Assembly (NCBI GenBank): GCA_021234155.1 | Contig: JAJEKV010000031.1 | Location: 12,078,301-12,142,300 of the forward strand | DNA from: Isoetes taiwanensis | Taxonomy: Eukaryota; Streptophyta; Lycopodiopsida; Isoetales; Isoetaceae | DNA: 64,000 bases | Direction: 5' to 3' | Part shown: positions 33,742-46,155 of the stretch, piece after piece | Numbering within the stretch: the stretch's first letter is position 1 | Layout of the letters: each line of letters begins with the position of its first letter | Program-made: the position numbers and the translations under genes | The notes under the pieces: generated by a model | Seen by the model: the letters and a program-made list of their open reading frames with translations, nothing else | What the model was told of the DNA's origin: nothing | The model's database searches: none

Positions 33742-36219
33742 CGTGTCCGTTAAGGGTTCTAGCTCTTCTGCACCCAACAAGCGCTCCGGCTTCTTGCCCA
33801 TTCGGAGCTTTAGATCCCTTAGCTCAAATATGCTTGAGGTAAAACATAAAACCATATGTTGAAAGTCCTCCTATAAAAGAAAACACGAGCTTTAGCTACT
33901 GAGCTCTACATATGCTTCTACAGCCTAGGCTGGATTTTGGCACTATCGCTCTCAGGATTAATGGTCCGCGCATTGAGCATTGCGGTAGAAGATCAACTCA
34001 TTGTCATGGCGCACTCTGGTACGTCCATTCAATATAAATTGATTAACCTGGGATTTCTTGAACTTTTCGAAATGTATTGCAAATTAACATTGACTACATT
34101 GGCTTATGATTTTATTATTCTATGTTCTATATAGTATTTGTACATATCAATAAGGCTAGAATTGCAGGAATTACAGCTGCAAAATCATTATGGTGCAAAG
34201 CAGGTACTAATAGAGGCTATAATCAGATCCTAGATTGCAGGCCCAAGGATATTATGAGGTATGTTCTCAAATAGGCAATCTTTCACTTTCACTGCATTGC
34301 ACAAATTGGCACTTTTCTCAAATGTGCAATCTTCTTGCTTTTGCCTTTCAGATTTTACTTCAGAGCCTACCGTTTGCATTTGACACTCATTATGGATGTA
34401 GCTTTTGTCTGTGTAGATAATACTTCTTGAATATTTCTATGTACAAGCACCAGATCATATTTCAAACCTAACACTATTGAAGCTGGATGTTATGGTATGC
34501 AATACTTTGTCTACATTTCCTTATTGCAGGAGCAAGGAAAGCACCAGTCTGCCTTGTTGCAAAACAAGGACTGTTTGCAGTCACCATTGACGGACTGAGA
34601 TTACAGGTGAATTTGATCTGGTTGTACTTTTTGCAACTTCTCTGTCTCAATGTTAAAGTCTGCATTTGCTTTTCAATGAAGGGTGTGCCTCTTTGAAGGC
34701 CATTAGGTGAGCCGACTAGAAAATACAATGTTACAATATGATGTGGATTATCATAGGCTCTAGATATTTTGCCTTTCTGATTATTATCCATAAGGCATCT
34801 CTTAAATGTTGCTTAGCTGCATTCGTAGAAGACCATCTCTTGTCCTTCAAACAACAGATGTGCTTTGCTGAGATCCTTGCTTTGGCATTTATCCGAAGAT
34901 GACAAATTACTCGCCATGTCAAACTCGGGTTGCCTCCGTAGTTGAACTTTGGATCCAAATGTATGAGTTGCAAGGTTCGTTTTCTATTCAAGGCTCAATT
35001 TTTTAATTCCATTTGCTTAGCTTCATTCCACACACTTTATAATTTTGTCCAATAATTTGAACTTCGTTTTTGCATTCTGCATTTCATTATCTGTAGCCCT
35101 CATGTTCTGCCCCCACTAGATATCAATTGGTTACAAGCAGAACAGGGAGGTAAATGGTGATGTCGCCTGTGCTACACACCCTAATGACAAAGGCTGAGGA
35201 CCTGTTAAAGACAACTTGGTAGTAGGAGCGGAATTGACTATCTCATAGTTCTCTCAACTGATATACATGAGGAACCTTTAGAATGTTAGTTCAGCCACAG
35301 AAGGCAATACAAAGGGATCTCTCCTTGATAAAATTTCTCTTTATTACAGTCACCTTATAAGTGATAATCCCTACTATTGATGAAGTCCCTCATGGATGAA
35401 CATATTACCCCCTATTCAAATTTTTTTGATATCAGTAGTTTTATTGGTACAACAATAGATCAATGTTAATTTCTTTATAGGGTTTAAGTTCATGGAACTG
35501 CCGTCCCTCCTTATAAACCATACAACCATTCGAATAAAAACCACAACATAGCAAAAAATGGATATAAACTTCCCAAGCCATGCTAGAATATAAAATATTG
35601 GTCAATTTAGATTATGTAACTCATATATTTGTATTAATATCTTGTTGAACATACAATAGCAGCAAATATACAATGTATTTTCATGTTTATTTAGATCTAA
35701 GAAGCGTCAAGGAGCATCTTATTACTCAAGAAGCACCTTATTACTGATTATTCACGCTATCCGCATCTATCTTTCCCTTATTACTGACTATTCGCATTAT
35801 CCAAATCTATCTTCCCCAACTTTTTGCCTCAAGCCTGCCCTGCTGCTAATTTTCATCATCATGCATAATGTTTGCCCTGTTGCTAGTTAAGATTCCTTGC
35901 TAATTTTCATCATCATGCCAAGTGCCTGCAAGCTTCTCTTTGCACTCGTGTTATTGTCACATGTGATGAAACTACTACAGAGTCTCTTGACCCGACTTCT
36001 GTCATAATCAATGCTTACACTATAGCCAAGACCATATGCTCAAGGCTTTTTGACATAAGAAAGGACATAAGAAACTCAAACAATCTTATTCAATTTTTTA
36101 TTTCTTAGACATCCCTAGTATGTTGTCTTACTTTAACATGTCCCTCCATAGTTCATTCACATTATAATTGTTAAATGCCTACGTAGTCAATGTGATATTA
36201 CAAAACAGAAATGAAAGTG
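33742..36219. other. No gene established; a few exon-like pieces
   Basis: Short segments bounded by AG and GT occur at about 34169-34204, 34349-34418 and 34530-34608 (open, for example ARKAPVCLVAKQGLFAVTID). They do not add up to a recognisable protein, so I do not call a gene. Confidence 0.3.
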
Positions 36220-36790
36220 CCTAGCCGACATGCCCTTAACCAAATGGGCAAAGTCGTCTAGATGTTTATGAGCAGTCGCTTCTATCCATTTATGCCCGTA
36301 TCTCGGGAACGAGACACCAAGATCTACTCGAGGAGTCTCCCATGGGTCCGTTACAATTTCTCCCACTAGAACTATGCTCGTCCTTGAGCATCACAATACC
36401 ATAGACCACACCATCCCGTGGTGTCCAAGACCAAGCCATGACCTACCATCTAACAGTATTTCAGGCCATACTTGCCTCCATGGAGACTTGAACTCGAGCC
36501 CTGCTCTAATACCAAATGTAAGGTTCCTTATTGGCATGCTCTTAACCGACTGGGCCCGCCTAGACGTTTATGAGTAGTCGCTTCTACCATTTATGCCGGT
36601 ATCTTGGGAATGCGACACCAAGATCTACTTGAGCGGTCATAGTCGAGCACCATGCTTCCACTACAAATACAACCACATCGTACTTCCCCTCCATGGCAGA
36701 ATTATATGTTATATGACATCCATGTCATTTATGCCCCCATGGAGACTCAAACTGGAGACTCAAACGCGAGCCCTGCTCTGATACAACTTA
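36220..36790. repeat. Two ~310 bp tandem units with tRNA-iMet primer-site-like words
   Basis: CATGCYCTTAACC...TTTATGAG(C/T)AGTCGCTTCTA...GACACCAAGATCTACT occurs at 36223 and 36533. At about 36505-36520 and 36768-36784 are GCTCTAATACCA and GCTCTGATACAA, close to the reverse of the plant retroelement primer site TGGTATCAGAGC, each next to GCGAGCCC or TCGAGCCC. They may be remnants of minus-strand LTR elements. Confidence 0.6.
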
Positions 36791-36927
36791 TAATATTGGA
36801 CATATATACCACTTTTAATCTTTTGTATATCCTGGTTGAGGTTGTTATATTGAGTTTTTTAGTATTCCCAAGTCAAATTGTTTGCCGCCCAATGTAGGTA
36901 CTTGTCAAAGTGAAGTCCCTTTCCATG

Positions 36928-37155
36928 TCCATCTTAATGCACCATTAGTTGTTTTATTGCACCATGACTTGTTTATATACCAATTTCAAGGACATTTGGA
37001 GGTTTAAGGGGATAGATAATGGAAGCTTTGAGACTTGTCGCGCGTCCATCTTAATGTACCATCGACTATTTTATTGCACCGTGAATTGTGTTGTTGTATG
37101 TGTTGATTTCAAGGACATTTGGAGATTTAAGGGAATATATAATGGAAGCTTTGAG
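36928..37155. repeat. Tandem duplication, ~117 bp period
   Basis: Two copies, at about 36928 and 37045, share TCCATCTTAATG, TTTTATTGCACC, TTTCAAGGACATTTGGAG and ATAATGGAAGCTTTGAG. Confidence 0.85.
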
Positions 37156-37664
37156 GGTCATTCTTTAGCCTAGCCACTATGGTGCGTGATTCCTTTCCAA
37201 AATCTTATTTTTAGCTTTGTCATCCCACTCCTTCCTTTCTGACATACAAGTGGCTTGCACCTTAAGTTTATGTTGTGTCTATGAGGGTTTCCAAGTCGAG
37301 CTTCCCTCCTTTGGTCACTTGATCTACCATTTTTCTACCACTTGGTGGGTACAAAATTGCTAGTGGGGTACACTTTTTGGCGAAGCACATATTAAGCACG
37401 TAAATAAATGGACACTATGAGAAGACCTGGACCATTAGGACCGTTAAAATCAATCAACGGCTAAAATTTCTTGATATGAGCCCGATGCTTCGTAACAGCA
37501 GCGGCACTCCATTTGTGGCATTTGATCTACTTCACCAAATACAGCAAGCTATGGCTCATTGGAATCGGCATCCAAAACTAAGGATCCTTATGAAATTGCA
37601 GCTTCTACCTGTGCATATTTTGAGCACAATCATGAAAAATTCGATCAAGGTTGCCATAGAGTAG
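37156..37664. other. No gene seen
   Basis: Short frames only, without motifs. Confidence 0.4.
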
Positions 37665-38110
37665 AAGTCAATATCTCACAAACTACTTGACGAAATGGAT
37701 TGCCGTCAGTTCCTATGGATTCGTAGTACAAAAACGTTCTAGGACACCAAGTTTCAGGTAAATCCATTGAGTATTTTCACCGCAAGAGGCCAAAAAACGA
37801 TTTCTGATATTTTACCGTAAAAGCCTAATATCTTACAAACTACAATACAGAATTTGATGCCGTCTGTTCCATTGGATTCGTAATGCAAAAACATCTTTGG
37901 AGGACAAGTTTCAGATCATTCCATAGAGGATTGATAGTGAAAAAAGCTAAAAAACGATTTCTGGTATCTATAAGGGAAAAGCTTATATCTCACAAATGGC
38001 TTCATAAAAGTCTCTTCCATTAGATTGGAGATGCAAAAACGTATTAGGAGATCAAATTTGAGTCACTTTCGTGAAGAATTATTATGAATCAACCAAAAAA
38101 TATTTCATCA
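37665..38110. repeat. Degenerate tandem repeat, three ~155 bp copies
   Basis: Copies at about 37669, 37827 and 37981 share ATATCTCACAAACT, CCATTRGATTCGTA, TGCAAAAACGT and (in the first two) AAAAAACGATTTCTG. Confidence 0.7.
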
Positions 38111-38588
38111 GGTGCTTGCACCGCACGTTAAATGCTTATTATGTGCTGAAAAATCGCTGCGTTTAAGCACTTTAAGCGACGTCCGGACGGTGATTTCTGC
38201 TACCCAGTATCAATTTTATGCCCTGGTCCATAAAAAAAAATAACTTTTTCGATTTTTTTTCCCTTCAACCAAAAATTCCAAAAAAGCATTTGCCAATATA
38301 ATCGCACCAGTTGTGAAGATTAGCAGCAAAATGAGTTCTAAAAATTTCTTATGAGAGGTTTTTTTACCAAACCATTTTATGTAATATCTAAGTCACTAAA
38401 AATAGATAAAGGAGAAGCGCTAGAGAGAGAATGTCAAAATTGTTTCCGCGCTCGTAACTTGAGCTACAGAGGTCAGATTCAGACGATCTTAGGCTCTTTG
38501 AAAAGCTTATGTAGAGAGCTCTCGATTGGCGTATAATTTGACCCAGTAGGTACCTTTATTTTGTAGTTTTCATTCCGGATACCTTTTT
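38111..38588. other. Left flank of the LINE, no gene
   Basis: No coding signal. It ends with the 10 bp LINE target duplication at 38589-38598. Confidence 0.45.
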
Positions 38589-38949
38589 CCAAAGTGCATT
38601 TTTTTTTTTTTTTTTGATGGTAAGATATATGTATATAATAAAATTAGAAAGTATATACAATAAGGCCCCACATAGAGGGAAACACAGTTAATATGGGAAT
38701 CCTAGTACCAGAATGGAAGAGGGCATCCACTCGTCTTCCCCACTAAAGGCTACTATAAGGAGAGTCTTCTTTCTTCACCAGAAAGTGGGTACTATAGAGG
38801 GAGCCAGCTCCATATCAGTACAGGGACCACCAAAAGTCGACTCCGGAAAAGCTACCAGCTTCATAATCAGAAGATCTTACTTACTTATTATCGACCCAAT
38901 GGCACTTGAAGTATGAATAGAACCCTACCAAGGTTCCCACTTTGTCAAG

Positions 38950-40146
38950 TCATTTGTTATATTTCATACCCTTCTTCTTATGATGAGATAGAGCCATTAG
39001 AGCGACCTCCATGTTGAAGGAGTTTTTTAACTTCTCTATGGAGATCCTTTGGCCACCTAAGGCCACATCGCAACGATGCTTCCAGATAACCCAAAGTGTC
39101 AGATTCACCATAGAGGCTTCGATACAGCAGCGATCCGTGGTGAGAACCAGACCTGGCCAGACCAATTGGTTTAGCATAATACCAATAATAGGACACACCC
39201 ACTGCCAAAATTCAGCAATCCGAGAACAGAAGAAGAGATGCTCTATGGATTCAGTAGCCTGACAGCCCAGTGGACATCTGTCATCCACCAAAATGCCCTT
39301 ATTAACCGGCCTTTCCTTGGTACTTAATCCACCTTGAAGGGCTAACCATCTGAAAAACTGAATCTTCCTAGAACAGATTGACTTCCAGGAGTTTGACAGT
39401 AGGGTTATGGTGTCTGCCAGACTAACCCCAAGCCTTACCTCAGCTGTCAGGGGGGTGTCCTGGCATAAATCCCTATAAATCCTCTTCACACTATATTGAT
39501 TCTGCCCTTCATATAGCCAACCCTCCTGTGGCCCCACAATACCTGTGAGATTGATGGTATTCCTTAGGATTTCCTTCAGGACTTTACGGTCTCCTTCCCC
39601 TGGATTCATGATTATAGCTCGGAATGCAGTCCAGCTTATCCATCTGCCATTAACCCAGAGGTGTTGCAACAAAGTAATTCCGCACCCTTTCCACTTAACA
39701 AAGATACGGGGGTGTGAAAGGGCCAGGGGGAGCCCTTCCCTTTCCCAGATTCCAGTGTTCCAAAATAAACTAAAACAACCCGCATCCCTAGGGGGATCCA
39801 TAGGAGAGAAGAGATGCTGCACCTGTATCCAAGCTTGAAGAATTTTCCGCATAACAGGAGATGTACCAGGAGCCACTTTGAAGTTGTAGAACAGAGCACC
39901 CAGCTCATCCCTAGGGAGAGATGGTTTGCCAAGGAGCTTGCCTTGCTTCAACCAATAAGAAACAAATCTAAAAGCAGGGGATGACTCACCTTGCAGAGTA
40001 CGCCAGACGAATTTGGCTGCCAGAGCCTGGGCTTGTAAGAAGGGATCCTTGCAGCCCAATCCACCATTTTTTTTGTCACGACAGAGTTCACCCCAGGCCA
40101 CCTTCGCCATACCCCCCCATATAAATTTACGGATGATAACTTGCAT
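38950..40146 (-). pseudogene. LINE ORF2 C-terminal part with zf-RVT zinc finger
   Basis: 398 codons directly downstream of the RT frame, same phase, separated by one TAA. It contains FIWGGMAKVAWGELCRDKK and GGLGCKDPFLQAQALAAKFV (typical after plant LINE RT) and a zinc-finger region CPLGCQATESIEHLFFCS, the zf-RVT pattern. No RNase H domain is seen. One stop and no other break in this part suggests moderate age. Confidence 0.85.
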
Positions 40147-41060
40147 TTAGTTATACACCCCCTTCTGAGCAACCATAACTGAAGAGTAATAAATATGAGA
40201 AGCTGCAAGAACAGCATTTGCAACTGTAACTCGTCCGGCTGTAGATAGGGACTTTGTAGACCACAGACCAACCTTCTTTCTTAGTTTGTCTAGTATAGGG
40301 GCCCAGAGTCCTTTAAGGCTGTCTGACAACACCAAGGGAAGACCCAGAAGTTTGATTGATTCACTGACAGGGATAACAGGGAAACCCAAGCCCCTGACAC
40401 GAGGATCGATGTTGCTATCAGTGGGCCATAAAACAGAGCATTTATTGGCATTGAGACCAATTCCAGAAATCACCTCAAAAGACAACAAGATCTCTCGGAA
40501 TGAGAGAAAGCTGTCGTCATCATGTCTGAGAAACATAAAGGTGTCGTCAGCATACTGCATAATTGTTAGTTTATCCGTACCTTCTGGGAAGGTTAGACCT
40601 TCTAAGTTCCCCTCAGCCTCTTTAAGATGAACCATTCTAGTTAAAAGGTTTGCCATGATGAGAAACAGATAAGGAGCAAGGGGGCAACCTTGCCTTATAC
40701 CTTTTTTGAGGTTAAAGAGACCAGAGGGTTGACCATTAACCAGAACCGAGGCTGAGGCAAGGCTGTTCATCCCAAGAGCTAGACGAATGAATTGCGCGTC
40801 AAAACCCATGTAACCCATCACTGCATGTAAGCCTGCCCACCTGAGGGAATCATACGCCTTTCTGAAATCCATCTTGATCAAAACACAGTTTTGTTTGGAG
40901 GCCTGACACCAGTGTAACCCTTCCCTAGCTGCAAGATAATTATCCAGAATATATCTGCCAGGCAAGAAGGCTGATTGCTCAATCCCAATGAGCCTATTAA
41001 GTATGGGCTTCAAGCGATTGGCAATAATCTTTATAATCAATTTGTAGATGGCATTGGTAA
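40147..41060 (-). pseudogene. LINE ORF2 reverse transcriptase
   Basis: Contains IIKIIANRLKPILNRLIG, EQSAFLPGRYILDN, KMDFRKAYDSLRWAGL, KKGIRQGCPLAPYLF and the catalytic YADDT. These are the LINE RT motifs in correct order. The N-terminal fingers are missing: the endonuclease frame ends about where LTNAIYK begins, in another phase, so a deletion of roughly 200 or more codons joined the two. The catalytic box is intact but the protein is not. Confidence 0.88.
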
Positions 41061-41857
41061 GGGCTTACAGAAGGCCTCCTTCCCCAGCCAGGACGAATTA
41101 AACTTGAAGGGAGTATTCCCATTCATCCGAGTGATGGAAATCTCTTCCAAGATTAGACTTTGGGGGGAATGATCAGAGTGAGAGAATGCTAATTCACCTT
41201 CAACATAACACCTATCCATAAAACTAGCCGACTTGTTGGCCATATAGAACCTGTCCAGCAGACAATAAACTCTATCTTGACCCTTCTGCTTATTTGACCA
41301 GGAAAAGGTGGCATTGGAAGGCGGGACCAAGACAAATCCAATATTATCAAGTAATGAGTTCCAAGAAGAGTGCTCCTCTGTTGATAAGTTTCTGTGTAGC
41401 CCTATTTTCTGGTCCCATGTGTCAGTCATATTGAAGTCTCCTCCCAAGATCCAATTTTTTGTTATGCTGGCCTGAAGAGAGATCCAGGACTCAATCTCTT
41501 TCCGCATGATTGCCCTTTCACTCGGCTTATTAGATGCATATACATTGATAATTCCCCATTGATAATTATTTGTTTCAAAAGTAACCACCTGCCATCGCCC
41601 ATCCCCTGCAGAATAGTAAGCTTTTTGCACTAGACCTTCCAAAGTATACAAATGCCCCCTTTTGTTCCACTGGCAGCACAGCTGAGGGAAGAATAATTGT
41701 TGCCAACCCAATTGCCTAGGGAACTAGCCTGGAGGTCAGGGAGCCTGTGTTCCTGAATAATAATAACATCTGCCTTCAAGGAGCGAATAGCTGCAAGTAC
41801 TCTGCCTCGTTTGAGGACACCTTTTATCCCCCTAAGGTTCCAAGAGACAATCTTCAT
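41050..41857 (-). pseudogene. LINE ORF2 endonuclease (EEP family), frame-shifted
   Basis: Starts MKIVSWNLRGIKG (Asn of the EEP fold) and IIIQEHRLPD (catalytic Glu). It shifts frame at about 41630-41711, then continues with GIINVYASNK, GGDFNMTDTWDQ and SHSDHSPQSL (Asp and His of the active site). All recognisable endonuclease motifs are present. The start ATG lies inside the end of the 424-codon spacer frame (overlap 26 bases). Confidence 0.82.
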
Positions 41858-43106
41858 ATAGTCGGTGAACTGACCAATTGGAGCTCCAGGACCCTACTGA
41901 GAAGATGAATTTATCAATAACAACCCACCCGAACCATGATAGCCAAGAAGTACCAGGATAGGAGAAGGTAATCAAGCAGTTGCCCTCTGACCACCATTCC
42001 TTTCCCCATCTATCTGGGAAGAATCCCAAGGGGGAACCTCCTTCAAGAGGATATGGATCACACCAGTGTGACAAGACAATTAGCAAAGGAGGGTATATTA
42101 ACTTGAGACCCCCCATACCTCCACGGGTCGCCACGAGGCCCATAGAATCACGTGGAAAGCATAGCTCTACAGTCAAAGGGAGCACGTGCATAACGAACCA
42201 ACTTACCCCGACCAAGATAAGCCAGGGAATCTTTGTCACCCTATGCCCCCTATACATACCCCGCCCCCATTTCAAACCCAATCCATTTGGGGGAGACGAA
42301 AATGAAAGGGAAAGCCGCTCAAACCCCATACATGAATCAAGCCCACCACCAAGGGGAAAGTCAACAATACACCATATAGCATCTCTTGAAAGACCATCTT
42401 TTAGAGAGGAGGCACCAATTAGCCATAGAACATAACTTGATAGACCCTTATCCTTAGGCAGGATCCTAGTCCATGAATTGCCCTTTGGCCCCCATTGCTT
42501 TCCCAAACTATAGGGGGAAAGCATAGAAAGAGGACCACCCTCACAAGAGCATAAATCCAACCCCTTTTGACAACATGTTCCTAATGGAGAGCCAAAAAAG
42601 GAGAATGCCTTTACAATCATAGGGAAGCGCATATCTTTTTTGAACCTGCTTGCCCCTACTAGATTTAGGACCTTTGTTACCCTTAGCCCCCCATACGACT
42701 CCTGCCTCCATTTCATCCCACCCCCCAAACTAGGGTCTAGCCCACAATAGGGAAAAAAGTCACCTACCTGCCATAGAACCTTTGACCCCCCTTGCAACTC
42801 TTGTCCCCATTTCAACATGCCCCCCAAACTAGGATCAAGCCCCCAATAGGGGGACAAGTCGCCCCATTGCCATGGAACACCTGTTGGGTCAGGTAATGCC
42901 ATGGGCCAAGGGAGCTTAAACAGCCCGAACCACCATTTCCCCCCCCCCCACACTTCTGGAGGGAAGCCCATCCCCAACAAAAGCAGATTAAATTGAACAA
43001 GGGGACAAGTAGCCCCATTGCCATGGAACACTGTTGGGTCAGGTAATGCCATGGGCCAAGGGAGCTTTAAACAGCCCGAACCACCATTTCCCCCCCCCCC
43101 CCCCAC
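41832..43106 (-). other. 424-codon open frame in the LINE spacer, overlapping the ORF2 start
   Basis: No stop for 424 codons on the LINE sense strand, in a different phase from ORF2. The product is rich in Gly, Trp, Leu and Pro and has internal repeats (WGLDPSLGG and CGLDPSLGG; LPWPMALPDPT twice). No domain recognised. G-runs lower the chance of stops in this frame, so it may be an accident; it may also be a former ORF1 extension. Confidence 0.35.
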
Positions 43107-43161
43107 ACTTCACGGAGGGAAGCCCATCCCCAGCAAAAAGCAGATTAAATTCGAACAAAAT
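42861..43161. repeat. Tandem duplication, 151 bp, in the LINE spacer
   Basis: Copies at 42861 and 43012 share GCCCCATTGCCATGGAACAC, TGTTGGGTCAGGTAATGCCA and GAAGCCCATCCCC. They differ mainly in the length of a C run (about 10 and 16 C's). Confidence 0.88.
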
Positions 43162-43759
43162 AATACTTTGACATAATATCCATAGATCCATATGTTGAAG
43201 ATAAATTTCCCTGCCCCCAAATCTGCTGATCCCATCCCAATACAGACTCTCCCCTATCACCGTATTCAAGCCACCATCGACCCCAATATAGTGCCATATA
43301 AATCGTTCAACGACCCCAATACAGTGCCATATAAATCGTTCAAACCTGAACCAGTTGGGTTTACACAGTTGTAAATGAGTGAGGGTACTTTTTCATTTAA
43401 AATCCCATCTAAATGTATCACATGTTCTGTTGCCCATCAGATTAAGAGAAATAGCAAAGAACTTAAAAATATCCATTAATAGAGGCCTGTTAATAACAAA
43501 ACAGATTACAGAAGCTTTCCCAAACTAGGAGCACAGTAGAGACCACTCTCAAAAACACTGAGAGCTTCTTCTCATAACAGAAGGGAAAGATCACTACATC
43601 ACAAAACCGAGCTTCCCATACAGCTTGTATCCTGCCTCGCCTTTTCCCAGGCCACGCTCATGTAACTCCGTACCAGGGAGCTAGCATCAAGATACAGAAT
43701 CGGATCTGGTTCCGTTCTATTCCGAGGTCACCAGCCCAAGCCACGGGCCAGCAAGGATT
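43162..43759. other. LINE spacer, no gene
   Basis: Contains a 36 bp tandem duplication (ACCCCAATAyAGTGCCATAT-AAATCGTTCAA, at about 43278 and 43314). No coding frame. Confidence 0.5.
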
Positions 43760-44639
43760 TCCATCCACAGCATCGGCCATATGTACCAGGTTTTGGATTG
43801 TTTTGAATTATTTTGGACTGTTTTGTGTCCCAGTATTGCTCTTAGCATCGCGCCCTCACTGCCCTTGCATAGACCCCCTTGATATGCCCCTTTCCGGTTT
43901 TCTCTCTCTAGGGTTTACAATCTCTCTCTAGCCCCAAAACCCCCAAACGCCCAAAAGGTGCTCTGCCCGCTTTTTGGAGTCCCCAAATTGGATTCTAAGC
44001 AACCTTCAGGCAGCCAGAGACCCCTCAAACTTTGGCACCCCCAAACATAGCCTCAGCATGACCCGTACAATCAAACGTATGGCGAGAGAGACCATAGAAG
44101 GCAAAGAACCTTATCACGGTGCTCGTGTCATCCGGTAAGCCTTATGATCCCACGATAGAGCCCTATCTCCGGGCAACCCCCTTTTTTTTGGGCCCCAACG
44201 TCCTATTTTCCGTCCGGCCCGGATCCACAACCAGTTCACGATGCGTCCCACGAATGCCCGCGCTAGATAGGCTTGATGCTCGGATGAGGCGCACGCATCC
44301 AGATATCTAGCCAAAGATACAGGCAAGTATGCTCTCATCCACATCCGCGGCAAAGAATACGCTTTCGTTACCCTTACAAAGCCGGGTGCGCTTCTAGAGT
44401 TGTTACTACAATCGGGCCCCCAAGAGATCATAATCTTGCTTGCCACGGTGTCTCAGCACAATGCCCGCCCACGAGCATGTGAATGATATGCACGAGGTCG
44501 ATAACAGTAGGTACATGGATCCACGACTTCGGGCCCGACCATGTGAATGACAAATGAAAATTTTAGTGGCCCGTACGCCATTTGGCCACAAACATGAGGT
44601 TCAGGGCAAAATGCGACGGCCGGCTTGAGTAAGATGCCT

Positions 44640-45340
44640 TACCTACGGACTACCTGCAGATTCGCCATTTCGTGGCACTTTATTGCCTATTACGACATTA
44701 GAATGGCCAATTAGATGTTTGCTAATTGGAGTGCTATTGACTTTGGGGCCAATTTAGTCCAAAGTGAGAACTAGATATACTTATGGAATGGCCATTTAGG
44801 CCACTTGGCCAAATCATGTAATGCCTTAAGTTCGCCAAATCTTAACTCATTAAGAGGTCCCCTCATAAATTCGTCACTTATGGGGGGCTAACATTATTAG
44901 AAAATTTTATTCCTAAATATATCTACCAACTAAGGATAATCCTGCTCTTTTGGAAAATCAAATGTCGAGGCACTTTTCAATCCTCTTTACGAAGACTCCG
45001 GCATCCGATTTTTTATTCTCTCTACCAGCAATATATGCATTATTGAAATACATGGGTTATGAATTCAAATTCATATAACATATAACTTAAATACATTTAT
45101 ATAGAGTAACGACTTCTTTATGTTCAGGTAACTAGCTCTATATTTAATAAGAATCTAGCTAAAAATCGCCATTTGAGCTACATATTATTAGATATTTGGT
45201 TCAAAAATCGCCAATTGGGTTGCAGCCACATTAGAAAAAAATATGAAAAATGGCCAGTTCAAGCTACACTTTTGGGGGCATATTTTACAAGGAATGGCCA
45301 ATTCATTATACTTATACAAAATTATAGGTCCCTTAAAATT
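44640..45340. repeat. AT-rich segment with recurring GCCA(A/T)(A/T)T words
   Basis: About ten copies of TGGCCAATT / CGCCATTT-like words (44661, 44704, 44749, 44797, 44811, 45166, 45207, 45250, 45292 and others). The segment separates GC-rich coding-like pieces, so it may be a further insertion. Confidence 0.45.
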
Positions 45341-45356
45341 TTCCCTGGTGAATGAT

Positions 45357-45617
45357 ATGCCTAAAGATGATGACAGCGTACGAGGATCCACACATACTTT
45401 GCCTGAGGATGCGTACTTGAACCTACGTATTGTGGGTATTCAGGGGACGGGTGATTCTCTTGCTACAGATGAAGTCGCACAGTTTTTTACCCAGGTGATG
45501 CATATCCAAGCACATGGTATTGTCTCGGCCCAGCGGGTTGGAGCAGTGCGGTCTGACCGTCCTCGTCACCTCTTGGTGCGCTTTCAAGATGCTCTTTCCC
45601 GATTGCACATCCTGTGA
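45357..45617 (+). pseudogene. LINE ORF1-like RNA-binding domain fragment
   Basis: 86 codons: LNLRIVGIQGTGDSLATDEV, then FFTQVMHIQAHGIVSAQRVG and RPRHLLVRFQDALSRLHIL. The pattern (I.GIP-like strand, AHRVG-like turn, RPR.ihVRF) is that of the RRM-type domain in L1 and related ORF1 proteins. Everything upstream is broken, so this is a remnant. Confidence 0.6.
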
Positions 45618-46155
45618 TATGGCAACCATTTGAAAGGAACCACCTTCTCCGTCCAGGAAGACTTGACTGCGAGAGGTGGTTCTGCGAGAGGAACCACCTT
45701 CTCCGTCGTGTGCGAGAGGCTCGCCTACAGCGGAAGTGGGCATAGGGGAGGTCAAGCTATCATTCGAGATCAGTGGCCATCTGATCCATGGGCACTTACT
45801 GTATAGCTCTGTATTTCTTTTGTTTCGTTTTGGTTTGGTTATTTCTGTGTTGAAACGGGGTTTGGACCCCATGTTCTACTTTTTTGGGCTTCGGCCCTCT
45901 GATCTGTTAGGGCTTATGCCCCCTTTGTTTGTTCTGGTCCCATAACCCGATTGGGTTCCGTGGACGTTAAAATTTTCTTCCTTCCTTCCTTCCTTGAAGG
46001 TTCCGGCCTTTGAAAGGGGAATTTTAGAGACCCAAAAAACAGAATATACAAATGTAGATACCTGCTGATAAAAGGAGATAATAACCTGACCGCCAAGCAT
46101 CTCCACAAAACCGATATACAGAGTCTGATACTCATACCCACAACTCTCCACCAAA

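Larger units (their letters stand above)
43760..45990 (+). mobile_element. Second LINE-like fragment (+), nested in the large LINE
   Basis: A GC-rich 5' leader (CTCTCTCTAGGGTTT words, 43905-43930) is followed by a broken coding region and an ORF1-like domain at 45357-45617. Then comes a 3' region with GGGCTTCGGCCC and a (TTCC)n tail at about 45970-45990. Orientation is opposite to the host LINE. Boundaries are approximate; no target duplication was confirmed. Confidence 0.5.

Noticed and set aside
34163-34612. A small multi-exon gene (plus strand)
   Set aside because: The exon-like pieces have inconsistent phases and give no recognisable protein.
43710-43716. GGTTCCG as target duplication for the inner LINE (also at about 45994)
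   Set aside because: Seven bases in a long region is too weak, and the left end of the element is not otherwise visible there.
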